DNA from: Myxococcales bacterium
GTDB lineage: Bacteria; Myxococcota_A; Polyangia; Polyangiales; Polyangiaceae
NCBI GenBank assembly: GCA_016212965.1
Contig: JACRDA010000321.1
Location: forward strand, 1-46,712
Length of the DNA: 46,712 bases
Direction: 5' to 3'
Shown: positions 1-9,942 of the stretch, piece by piece
Layout of the letters: every line of letters begins with the position of its first letter
Numbering within the stretch: the stretch's first letter is position 1
Position numbers and translations under genes: made by a program
Notes under the pieces: generated by a model
Database searches by the model: none
What the model saw: the letters and a program-made list of their open reading frames with translations, nothing else
Told to the model about the DNA's origin: nothing

Positions 1-2019
1 CCCCCCCCCCCCCCCGCCCCGCGCCCCCCCCCCCCGACCGCGGCGGGGACTGCCGGGCCACAGGCAGCGGACGTCGCGTCGCCGCCGCTGCTCGGCCCTG
101 GCAGCGTGGGCCTCTTCGCCCCGAGTGCGGGCGCGCCCCCCGCCCCGCTCGAGGCGCTCGGGCCACCGCCGGGCGTGGCCACGCTCGAGCTCGCCGATCC
201 GCTGCTGGCGCACGGTCCGGCGCGCGTGGATCTCGGACCGGCCGCGCAGGGCCCGGGACCGGCGCTCCCGCCGGGCGCGCTGCGACGGCTCGCGGCGCCG
301 CGGCCGCGCCCTCGGGACGACGCGCTCGCGGGCGACGGCGCGCGCGTGGCGGCCGTCGAGGAGGATGGGAGCTACGCGCTCTACGACGCGCGCACCGGCG
401 CACGCGTGCGCGAGCTCACCCCCGCGGCGCCCTACGGCGCGACGGGCTACGCGCGCTTCGCGCTCGACGGCCGGAGCGTCGCGCTCGCCGTGCGGCGCGA
501 TTCCGGTCACGAGGTGCGCGTCTACGACGCGGCGAGCGGCCGGCAGCGCCACGCGCTCGACGCCGGAGCCGAGCTCGACGACCTCGAGCTCGCGCCGAAC
601 GGGCGGCACCTCGTGTGGAACGCGAGCGCCTACGACGGCCCGCGCGAGCTCGTCGTGTGGACGCCCGAGCGCGGTGCGCGCCGCACGGTCGCCCTGCCGC
701 GCGAGGACCGGCGCCTCGACGGCCTCGGCGTGGCACCCGACGGCGCGAGCGTCGCCTTCGCGTCGCGGGCCTACGGGCGCGACGAGGCCGACGGCGAGCT
801 CGAGCTGCGCGCGGTCGAGTCCGCCGCCACGCGCTGGAAGCGCCCGCTCGTCGGCGCGGCGCAGCGGCTCGCCTTCGCGCCGGATGGCCGGCGCATCGCC
901 GTCTCGCTCTCCGGCTCCCGCACGCTCGTCGTCGCGGCCGACAGCGGCGCCTCGCTCTGGGAGGTCCACGACGAGCTCGTGGGCTTCAGCGCGGACGGGG
1001 CGCTCTTCACGACGCGCGACCGTCGACTCCGCGAGCGCGACCCGGCGACGGGCGTGCGCCGCCGGAGCTTCCGCGGCACGACCTCGCCCGGTGCCGTGGC
1101 CGCGACGCCCGCCGGGGTGGTGGTCGCGCGCGAGCGCTACGGCGACCACGTCGACGCTTGGGATCGCGCGACCGGCCAGGTGCTGCTCCACGCGGGCGAG
1201 GCCGGAAGCCACGTGCAGGCCCTCGCCTACGCGGCGGACGGCACGCGGCTCGCGAGCACCTCCGGCGACGGGCTCGAGCTCTGGGACGCGCGGGGGGGGA
1301 TCACCGACCGGCGCACGCTCCCCGTGCCGACGACGCTCGGGCTGGCGGCGCTCGCGGCGGAGCGCGGCGCGGACGCGACGCTCGCGGCGGCCCTCGCACT
1401 CGAGTCGAGTGGGGGCGCAGGCGCGTGGCCCGTGTACCTCGACCCGAGGACGGGCTACGCGGCCGTCCTCGTCGGCGACGGGCGCGTGTGCGCCTTCGAC
1501 GGCGCCGTGCGCCGCGGCTGCGCGCCCGCCGCCACCCTGGCGGTCGCGACCCGCAGCCCGGACGGCACACTGCTCGTCGCGGGCGGCCGGTACCGCGACG
1601 TGTGCGGCGTGTACCGCGCGTCCGACGGCGAGCTCCTGCGCGCGCTCGACGAGGGCCGGAAGCTGAGCGCCGACGGCCTGCGCTTCACCCCGGACGGCGC
1701 GCACCTCGTCACCTACGACGGCGAGCAGACCCGCCTCGACGTGTACCGCATCTCGGACGGGGCTCGCGTGGCGCACACCGTCGCGCCCGAGGCGTCCTTC
1801 ACCGACGCCGCGGTGGCGCCGGGCGGCGCGCTCGTGGCCGCGGCTGGCCGCGACGGGCGTGTCCGCTTCTACGCCCTGCCGGGGCTCGAGCCGCGCGGCG
1901 AGCTCGCGGGCCCGCCGAGCCCCGTCACGGCCGTCGCCTTCGCGCCCGACGGCCGCGAGCTCGCGAGCGCGCACGAGAGCGGCGAGGTGCTCGTCTGGGA
2001 CGCGTCGCGCGCGCGCTGA
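1..2019 (+). CDS. WD40-repeat beta-propeller protein, 5' end cut by window
   Basis: The reading frame is open from base 1, although a GTG at 106 is the first possible start inside the window. The part before it is almost pure proline and alanine, as expected for a linker, so I infer that the gene begins upstream, perhaps with a kinase or membrane domain. The visible part (about 670 residues) consists of repeated blades ending in LYDARTG, VYDAASG, AWDRATGQ, LWDARGG and VWDASRAR, with the recurring phrase 'APDG' or 'TPDG' before each strand; this is the WD40/YVTN propeller pattern. Propellers are usually protein-interaction platforms. No catalytic motif is visible. It ends 40 bp before pepD, on the same strand. 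Family call is sure; the true start and N-terminal domain cannot be seen. Confidence 0.8.
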   Translation, partial: PPPPPAPRPPPPTAAGTAGPQAADVASPPLLGPGSVGLFAPSAGAPPAPLEALGPPPGVATLELADPLLAHGPARVDLGPAAQGPGPALPPGALRRLAAPRPRPRDDALAGDGARVAAVEEDGSYALYDARTGARVRELTPAAPYGATGYARFALDGRSVALAVRRDSGHEVRVYDAASGRQRHALDAGAELDDLELAPNGRHLVWNASAYDGPRELVVWTPERGARRTVALPREDRRLDGLGVAPDGASVAFASRAYGRDEADGELELRAVESAATRWKRPLVGAAQRLAFAPDGRRIAVSLSGSRTLVVAADSGASLWEVHDELVGFSADGALFTTRDRRLRERDPATGVRRRSFRGTTSPGAVAATPAGVVVARERYGDHVDAWDRATGQVLLHAGEAGSHVQALAYAADGTRLASTSGDGLELWDARGGITDRRTLPVPTTLGLAALAAERGADATLAAALALESSGGAGAWPVYLDPRTGYAAVLVGDGRVCAFDGAVRRGCAPAATLAVATRSPDGTLLVAGGRYRDVCGVYRASDGELLRALDEGRKLSADGLRFTPDGAHLVTYDGEQTRLDVYRISDGARVAHTVAPEASFTDAAVAPGGALVAAAGRDGRVRFYALPGLEPRGELAGPPSPVTAVAFAPDGRELASAHESGEVLVWDASRAR

Positions 2020-2059
2020 GCGGCATGGCGAAACCCCTGACCACCTGAAAGGAACACCG

Positions 2060-3541
2060 ATGTCCGACGAATCCCGACGCACAGAGCAGTCTCCCGATGC
2101 AGGGGCGCTCGATCCGGCCCTCGCGGGCCTCGAGCCGGCCGCCATGTGGCGCCACTTCGGCGCGCTCGCGCGCATCCCGCACGAGACCGGCAACGAGGCG
2201 GGCGTGCGCGAGTACGCCCGGGCGTTCGCCGCCCGGCACGGCATCGCGTGCGAGGTGAACGAGGTCGGCGACGTGCTCCTGCGGGTCCACCCGGACGGCA
2301 AGGGCCCGATCGTGGCGCTCCAGGCCCACATGGACATGGTGTGCGTCTCGCGCGACGGCGCACCGTACGACTTCGCCCGCGAGCCGATCCGCCTGAAGCG
2401 CGAGGGCGACTCGATTCGCGCCGACGGCACCTCGCTCGGGGCCGACAACGGCATCGGCGTGGCCTACGCGCTCGCGCTCGCCGAGCAGACCGAGGGCCCG
2501 CTCGAGGTGCTGCTCACCGTGGACGAGGAGCGGGGCTTCACGGGCATCCAGGGCGTCGCGCCCGGCTGGCTCCGGTCGAAGATGCTCATCAACCTCGACT
2601 CGGAGGAAGAGGGGTACCTCACGATCGCGTCCGCGGGCGCGCTCGACTTCGAGGTGAAGGTCCCCGGCGCGCGCGCCGCCCGGGCGGGCGACCTCGAGGT
2701 GCTCGCCGTCACCGTCGACGGGATCAAGGGCGGCCACTCCGGCGTCGAGATCCACAAGGGGCGCACCAACGCTCTCAAGGTGGTCGGCCAGGTGCTCGAC
2801 GCGGCGCTCGGCTGCGGGGGCGTGGTCTTCGGGATGCGCGGCGGCACCGCGCCGAACGTCATCCCGTCGGCGGCGAAGGCGACCGTGGGCGTGCCGCGGG
2901 GCCGGGCCGAGGAGCTGCGGAGACGCGTCGCCGAGCTGCGAGCCAAGCTCGCGACGGCGGAAGATCCGGAGCTCCGCATCGAGCTCGCGCCGACCGAGGA
3001 GCCCCGCGCGCCGCTGACGGGACCGGCGGCCAGCGCCTTCGTCGCGCTCCTCGCCGAGATCCCGAGCGGCGTGCTCGTCGCGTCGCCGCGCGACCCGGCC
3101 CAGCCCTTCGTCTCGAACAACCTCGGCATCGTCGCCGAGGCGGCGGACGGCGGCTTCGAGCTCACGCTGATGAGCCGCTCGCCGGCTAGCGACGAGCTCG
3201 GCAAGCTCGAGGCACGCTATCGCGCGATCGCCGCGCCCCATGGCGCCCTGGTGAAGCTCGGCCGCATGATCCCGGGCTGGGCCCCCGACTACGCGTCGCC
3301 GCTGCTCGCGAAGTTCCAGCAGGCGTACCGAGAGCGCTACGGCAAGGAGGCCCAGCTGCTCGAGATCCACGCGGGCCTCGAGTGCGGCGCCCTGCGGACC
3401 AAGTACCCCGGGATGGACCTCATCAGCGTGGGGCCCGACATCACCGGCGTGCACAGTCCGGACGAGCAGGTCTCGGTCTCGTCGGCGCGACGCACCTTCG
3501 ACCTCGTCCGCGACGTGGTGCGAGCGCTGCACCGGGGCTGA
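2060..3541 (+). CDS. pepD: Aminoacyl-histidine dipeptidase, M20 family (PepD-like)
   Basis: This is a 493-residue zinc peptidase of the M20/PepD family, which hydrolyses Xaa-His dipeptides such as carnosine in the cytoplasm. The metal ligands and catalytic acids are visible: HMDMV (H90, D92), LGADNGIG (D129), DEERGFTG (E156/E157), and late motifs IHAGLECG and GPDITGVHSPDE. The lid/dimerisation domain lies between about residues 200 and 400. Length matches the family (about 485 residues). I chose ATG 2060 because it follows GAAAGGAAC by a short spacer and gives the family N-terminus ('LEPAAMWRHFGALARIPHETGNE'-type opening, here from about residue 20); the frame is open further upstream but overlaps the WD40 gene. 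It stands as a single gene convergent with the next. Confidence 0.9.
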   Translation: MSDESRRTEQSPDAGALDPALAGLEPAAMWRHFGALARIPHETGNEAGVREYARAFAARHGIACEVNEVGDVLLRVHPDGKGPIVALQAHMDMVCVSRDGAPYDFAREPIRLKREGDSIRADGTSLGADNGIGVAYALALAEQTEGPLEVLLTVDEERGFTGIQGVAPGWLRSKMLINLDSEEEGYLTIASAGALDFEVKVPGARAARAGDLEVLAVTVDGIKGGHSGVEIHKGRTNALKVVGQVLDAALGCGGVVFGMRGGTAPNVIPSAAKATVGVPRGRAEELRRRVAELRAKLATAEDPELRIELAPTEEPRAPLTGPAASAFVALLAEIPSGVLVASPRDPAQPFVSNNLGIVAEAADGGFELTLMSRSPASDELGKLEARYRAIAAPHGALVKLGRMIPGWAPDYASPLLAKFQQAYRERYGKEAQLLEIHAGLECGALRTKYPGMDLISVGPDITGVHSPDEQVSVSSARRTFDLVRDVVRALHRG

Positions 3542-3594
3542 GGCGCGCTGCGCGCGAGGCTGCGGGCTCCAGGCTCCGGACTTCAGGCTACGGG

Positions 3595-3625
3595 CCCGAA
3601 CCCGAAGCCCGAAGCCCGAAGCCCT
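3595..3625. repeat. Short CCGAAGC tandem repeat between convergent genes
   Basis: Between the stops of pepD and the DUF2254 gene, a run of about four imperfect CCCGAAG/CCGAAGC units sits after a region of imperfect GGCTCCAG/GGCTCCGG copies. It may act as a spacer or weak terminator; I see no strong hairpin followed by a T run. Confidence 0.5.
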
Positions 3626-3626
3626 C

Positions 3627-5357
<1,731 letters not shown>

Positions 5358-5416
5358 GCCGGAGGCGAGCCTACCAGACCCGGGGCGCGGCGGCGCCGCG
5401 AGGCGCTCGGACGGGC

Positions 5417-6820
5417 TCACGGTGCGAGGCCGGGGCAGAGGTCCTCGACGCGCGCGAAGAGCTCCACCCAGGTGACCGCGGCGCTCCGGGTGGCGTCGGC
5501 GGCGCGGCGCCGGTGCTGGCGCACGACGACGAGCTCGGCCGCCGGGTAGACGACGAGGCGCTGGCCGAGCGCGCCGACCCCGAAAAAGGCGCTGGCGGCG
5601 CTCGGCTCGGGCTCGAGCAGCGCCATCCCGCCGCGGCGCACGGCGCGCAGCGCCTCGTCGGCGCGCGCATCGAGCAGCGGGCGCGCGGCGTCGAAGAAGA
5701 GCTGCTCGGAGGCGAAGCGCCGTCCGAGCAGCGGCGCGAGGGCGTCCGTCGCACCGAACCCGGTCCGGGCGAGCGCCGCCGCGCGCGCGGGGGTCCACGC
5801 GAGCGGCGTGCGCAGCCACCACAAGAGGCCGTACGACGGCTCGCGCGCGCTCGGCGTCACGGCCGCGCGCACGAGCTCCGGCGGCAGCAGCGCCCGCCCC
5901 CCGAAGCGGCCAAGGTCGCGCACGAGCATGCCCAGGCGCGCGAGGTCGCGCGCCCCGATGCGCAGGCCGAAGTAGGTCTGCACGTGGCCGGCTCGGTCGC
6001 GCGCCCAGGCGACGTCGCGGATGCCGAGCGGAGCGAACAGGCGCTCTGCGAGGTAGGCGTCGACCGGTCGACCCGCCGCGGCCGCGACGACCCCGGAGAG
6101 CAGCGCCGTCGCCTCGTTGCTGTAGGCGAAGCGCTGCCCCGGGGGGGCGACGAGCGGACGCGCGAGCGCGTAGGCGAGCCGGTCCGGCGCAGCGTCGAGC
6201 TCCGCGCCGCTCTCGGTCGACGCGAGCCCGCTCGTGTGGGTGAGCACGTGGCGCAGGGTGATGGCCGCCTTGTCGCCCGCCCAGAGGGCCGGGAAGAAGG
6301 TGGCGAGCGGCGCGTCGAGGGACGAGATGGCGCCGTCGGCGACGAGCGCGAGCACGCCGAGCGCGACGACGCTCTTCGTGAGCGAGCGCGTCTCGATGGG
6401 GCCGCGCGGACGACCGAAGTAGCGCTCGACGACGAGCTCCGAGCCCCGCAGGACGACGAGCGCGTCCGAGTCGGACGCCGCGGCGTCGGCGACGAGGCGC
6501 GCGAGCGCCTCCGGATCGAGCCCCACCGCCGCGGCCGTGCGGCGCGGGAGCCAGTCGTCGGGTGCGTCGGCCTCGAAGAAGGGCGCACCCGGCTCGGCCG
6601 GACGCGGCTCGGCCACGGCGGCCGTTGCCTGCGACGCGCTCGACGCGCTCGGCTCGAACGCCGCGCTCGCGGCCGCGGCAGCGTCCGGCGCGCTGCTCGC
6701 CGTCGCGGGCTCCGTCCGCCCGGGAGGCTCGGTGGCGCAGGCCGCGAGGCACGCCGAGAGCGCGAGCGCGAGCCGCCCGTCGCGACGCCGTCGCGCCCCG
6801 GTCCGAGATCCGCTTTGCAT
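5417..6820 (-). CDS. Serine beta-lactamase-family (class C/esterase-like) lipoprotein
   Basis: A 467-residue secreted serine hydrolase of the beta-lactamase/D-Ala-D-Ala-peptidase fold. The N-terminus MQSGSRTGARRRRDGR is followed by a hydrophobic stretch and a lipobox-like LSACLAAC, so it is probably a lipoprotein; an A/S/P-rich linker runs to about residue 75. The nucleophile motif SxxK is SLTK (S146, K149), and the second motif is YSN (Y233), as in class C enzymes and related esterases. The third motif (KTG/HxG) is not obvious. Such proteins are commonly called beta-lactamases but many are peptidases or esterases, so no antibiotic activity is claimed. ATG 6820 is the start that gives the signal sequence. 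It is divergent from the next gene with only 33 bp between starts. Confidence 0.8.
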   Translation of the reverse strand: MQSGSRTGARRRRDGRLALALSACLAACATEPPGRTEPATASSAPDAAAAASAAFEPSASSASQATAAVAEPRPAEPGAPFFEADAPDDWLPRRTAAAVGLDPEALARLVADAAASDSDALVVLRGSELVVERYFGRPRGPIETRSLTKSVVALGVLALVADGAISSLDAPLATFFPALWAGDKAAITLRHVLTHTSGLASTESGAELDAAPDRLAYALARPLVAPPGQRFAYSNEATALLSGVVAAAAGRPVDAYLAERLFAPLGIRDVAWARDRAGHVQTYFGLRIGARDLARLGMLVRDLGRFGGRALLPPELVRAAVTPSAREPSYGLLWWLRTPLAWTPARAAALARTGFGATDALAPLLGRRFASEQLFFDAARPLLDARADEALRAVRRGGMALLEPEPSAASAFFGVGALGQRLVVYPAAELVVVRQHRRRAADATRSAAVTWVELFARVEDLCPGLAP

Positions 6821-6853
6821 GTGTGCCGTCACTTGGGCAAGCTCCGCTGGCCC

Positions 6854-8134
6854 ATGGTCACCCGCTCCTCGCGTCGCGTGCGGTTGTGCCTCGGAGATCT
6901 CTACCACCAGGACGTGGTCGAGATGATCGAGCGCGAGACGCGGAAATACGAGCTCTGGACCGTGGAGAGCCCCGACGACCCGAAGTTCGCGCCCGCCTAC
7001 AAGCTGCTCTGGGACGCGTTCGGGCCCCAGGGCGAGATGGAGCGCGAGGAGGCGATCCGGAAGTTCGTGCTCGACGACCCCTACGAGCCGACCCCCGGGG
7101 GGACCTTCTTCCGCTACTTCCTGCTCCTGGCGACGGACCGCGACGGCAACGTGCGCGGGGCGCGCGACGGCTCGGTGCTCATCAACCCGAGCTACGCACC
7201 GGACCTCTGCGTCGTCTACCTGTCGCACATCTACATGACGCCGCAGGCGCGCGGCACGGTGCTCTCGTACTGGCTGCGCATCGCGCCGACGGAGCTCGCC
7301 GTCCAGTTCCTCGCCGACCTCCACGCGCTCGGCAGGCTCGCCCTGCCGCTGCCCGATGCGCCGGGCAAGTACTTCGGCATGCGCGTGAACCTGACCGCCG
7401 AGATGGAGTACTGGACGCCGGAGGAGCGACTCTCGCTCCAGCGCCTGCTCTTCTACGGGCGCGGCGGCTTCGACGCCGTGAACCCGCGCCACTTCCCGTA
7501 CCGGCAGCCCGACTTTCGCGAGCCCGAGCTCATCCGCGCGACCGGCAGCCAGCCGAAGCCGTTCGTCATCCTGCTGCGCCGCATGGGACGCGAGCGCCAG
7601 GCGACGCTGCCGCTCGAGGAAGCACGCGCCACGATGCGCCTGCTCTACGACGAGTTCGCGTCGCATTGCCAGCCCGAGATGCTCGAGAACAGCCTGCAGC
7701 TCGTGCTCGACCGCCTCGCCGAGCGGTCGAAGACGAAATCCTACGTCGAGCTCCTGCCGCTGCCCACGGGCGCCCGCGACATCGCGCGCCTGAAGCGCCT
7801 GTTCCGCTACTCGGTGTTCCGCAACTACTACCGCGACGAGCCCGCGACGCGCGCCTACATGCAGGGCGGCATCCGCGACCGGCTGCGCGAGAACCCGAAG
7901 TACGTCGACGAGGCGCTCGCGAAGATCGCCGCCGACCTCGAGGCGCGCCCCGCCTACGTCTACGGCAGCCGCCAGAAGGCCTTCGCGTGGAACGGGTTGC
8001 CGACGGACACGGCGGAGACCCCGACGGGCGATCTGCCCGAGCCCGTGTCGCTCGATCTGCACGAGCTCTCGGACTGGGGCGAGCTCGCGCGCAGCGATCC
8101 GGGCCTGCCGCCGCCGGAGGGGACGGGCGGCTGA
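6854..8134 (+). CDS. Conserved protein of unknown function
   Basis: A 426-residue soluble protein that I do not recognise. There is no signal peptide or membrane segment. The middle of the N-terminal half reads 'FLLLATDRDGNVRG' then 'VVYLSHIYMTPQARG' followed by a helix; a beta strand, a basic loop and a helix in this order recall the acetyl-CoA site of GNAT acetyltransferases, but the similarity is weak and I infer nothing firm from it. The C-terminal half is helical and charged and ends in a proline-rich tail. The ATG at 6854 is the first plausible start after the divergent lipoprotein gene; 33 bp leave little room for two promoters, so the true start could lie slightly downstream. Confidence 0.65.
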   Translation: MVTRSSRRVRLCLGDLYHQDVVEMIERETRKYELWTVESPDDPKFAPAYKLLWDAFGPQGEMEREEAIRKFVLDDPYEPTPGGTFFRYFLLLATDRDGNVRGARDGSVLINPSYAPDLCVVYLSHIYMTPQARGTVLSYWLRIAPTELAVQFLADLHALGRLALPLPDAPGKYFGMRVNLTAEMEYWTPEERLSLQRLLFYGRGGFDAVNPRHFPYRQPDFREPELIRATGSQPKPFVILLRRMGRERQATLPLEEARATMRLLYDEFASHCQPEMLENSLQLVLDRLAERSKTKSYVELLPLPTGARDIARLKRLFRYSVFRNYYRDEPATRAYMQGGIRDRLRENPKYVDEALAKIAADLEARPAYVYGSRQKAFAWNGLPTDTAETPTGDLPEPVSLDLHELSDWGELARSDPGLPPPEGTGG

Positions 8135-8153
8135 CGGGCGCCCGCGGGCCCAC

Positions 8154-9878
8154 TCAGGTGCTCGCGACGGGCGCCGTCGGCTTCAGGATGCCGTCGAGGA
8201 AGGCGACGAGCTTGTCGCCGTTGGCGGGCTGGCTGCGGTAGGCGACGTAGCCGTCCGGCCGCACGAGGTACAAGCACTCGCTCCGTGCGCCGTAGCGCCG
8301 GTGCACGGCGCCCTCGCGATCGAGCACCACGGACGCCTCGGCCGGCAGCGCCTCGGGGCGCTCGGCGGCGGGCACGATGACGTGCGCCCGCACCGCGCCG
8401 CCGTACGCGGCCCCGATGCGCGCCGCGATGCCGGCGAGGTTCGCGTAGCCGGCGGCCGTCGCCGCGGCGCCGTCGAAGAGCAGGAGCGCGTGGGCCGGTC
8501 CGCGCAGCAGGCCGTGCACCGTGAGCCCGTCCTCGCTCGCGGGCTCGAAGCAGGCGTCGGGGGCGCGCGCGCCGGGGGCCGGACCGCCGCCGAAGTCGAA
8601 CCAGTCGCGCAGCCCCGGCGCCTCGGTGCTGCGATCGGCGACGACGTCGGTGTAGAGCAGCGCCGGCTTGTCCTGGCCGACGATGGGGCTGTCGGGGTAG
8701 CCGACCTCCAGCATCGACACCGCGCGGGCCGCGCGCTCGCGCACGAAACCGAGCCCGGTGACGAAGCCGATGACCTTGTTGCGGACGGCGATGGCGACCT
8801 TGTTGCGGAGGCCGATGGCGCCGAGCCCCCGCTGCGTGACGGCGTCCGTGCCTTCGAGCACCGCCTTGGCGACGGGCTTGCGCTCGAGCTCGTACGAATC
8901 GAGCAGGCTCGGCTGGCCGACGCCGCGCGCCACGAGGGCGAGCTTCCAGGCGAGGTTGTAGGCGTCCTGGATGCCGGTGTTCATCCCCTGCCCGCCCGCC
9001 GGGCTGTGGATGTGCGCCGCGTCGCCCGCGAGAAAGACGCGGTCCACGCGGTAGGTCGGCACCATGCGGCAGTGGATGCGAAAGCCCACCATCCACGCCG
9101 GCTCGCTCACGGTGGCCCCCTTCGGACCCATCTCGGCGAGGTAGCGCTCGAAGGTCTCGAGCGTCGGCTCGAGGTCGCGCTCGTCCGGGCTCGGCACGAT
9201 CATGCGGAAGTGCGCCTCGCCCGGCAGCGGGAAGAAGCCGACCACGCCCCGCGGCGACGCGAACACGACGACCTCGTCCTCCTCGACGCGGAGCGGCAGC
9301 TCCACCCGCACGTCCGCCTGGATGATCTTCTGCTCGTAGGTCGAGCCCTCGAAGGGGATGTCGAGGGCCTTGCGCACGGTGCTGTGCGCGCCATCGCAGG
9401 CCACGAGCCACGCCGTCTCGACGCGCTCCTGCTCGCCCGAGGCGTGCACGAGCACGCTCGCGACCCCGTCACCGTGCTGCTCGAAGCGGTCGAGACGCAC
9501 GCGCCGCTCGACCTCGACGCCCTGTTGCGCGAGGTGACGGGCGAGCAGGATCTCCGTCTCGCGCTGCGGGATGCTGAGCATGTACGGGTAGGGCGAGTCG
9601 ATGCCGTCGAGCTCGATGCGCGCGATGCGCTTCGTCTCGGGCGAGGCGTAGATGACGAAGGCGGTGATCGGACGCCCGGCGGCGCAGAGGGCTTCGGCCA
9701 CGCCCATGTCGGCGAAGACCTCGAGGGTGCGCGCGTGGACGATCTGCGCCTTCGACCAGCGCGACGGCCCGTCGCCCTCGTCGACGATGCGCGGTCGAAG
9801 GCCGTGGCGCACGAACTCGGAGGCGACGGTCAGGCCGACCGGACCGGCTCCGACGACCAGGACGTCGGGGGATGTCAT
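8154..9878 (-). CDS. FAD-dependent aromatic hydroxylase-type monooxygenase
   Basis: A 574-residue flavoprotein of the PheA/TfdB (phenol 2-monooxygenase, FAD_binding_3) family, which uses NAD(P)H and O2 to hydroxylate aromatic or polyketide substrates. Visible motifs are the dinucleotide-binding GAGPVGL at residues 10-16, the middle DG motif in 'LVACDGAHSTVRK', and the FAD ribityl motif in GDAAHIHSPAGGQGMNTGIQ. The C-terminal about 130 residues form the thioredoxin-like domain found in many family members ('LVRPDGYVAYR'). ATG 9878 places the GxGxxG where the family has it; ATG 9902 and TTG 9914 are alternatives, 9914 having a nearby AGGGGA. It lies 64 bp downstream of moeA and could be in the same transcript. 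The substrate cannot be told from sequence; its O2 dependence contrasts with the anaerobic bam operon nearby. Confidence 0.85.
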   Translation of the reverse strand: MTSPDVLVVGAGPVGLTVASEFVRHGLRPRIVDEGDGPSRWSKAQIVHARTLEVFADMGVAEALCAAGRPITAFVIYASPETKRIARIELDGIDSPYPYMLSIPQRETEILLARHLAQQGVEVERRVRLDRFEQHGDGVASVLVHASGEQERVETAWLVACDGAHSTVRKALDIPFEGSTYEQKIIQADVRVELPLRVEEDEVVVFASPRGVVGFFPLPGEAHFRMIVPSPDERDLEPTLETFERYLAEMGPKGATVSEPAWMVGFRIHCRMVPTYRVDRVFLAGDAAHIHSPAGGQGMNTGIQDAYNLAWKLALVARGVGQPSLLDSYELERKPVAKAVLEGTDAVTQRGLGAIGLRNKVAIAVRNKVIGFVTGLGFVRERAARAVSMLEVGYPDSPIVGQDKPALLYTDVVADRSTEAPGLRDWFDFGGGPAPGARAPDACFEPASEDGLTVHGLLRGPAHALLLFDGAAATAAGYANLAGIAARIGAAYGGAVRAHVIVPAAERPEALPAEASVVLDREGAVHRRYGARSECLYLVRPDGYVAYRSQPANGDKLVAFLDGILKPTAPVAST

Positions 9879-9942
9879 CCACGCATGGTCGGGGCGGACC
9901 ATGATGAGCGTCAAGTCCCCTGGCGGTCGCTCCGTGCCCCGC

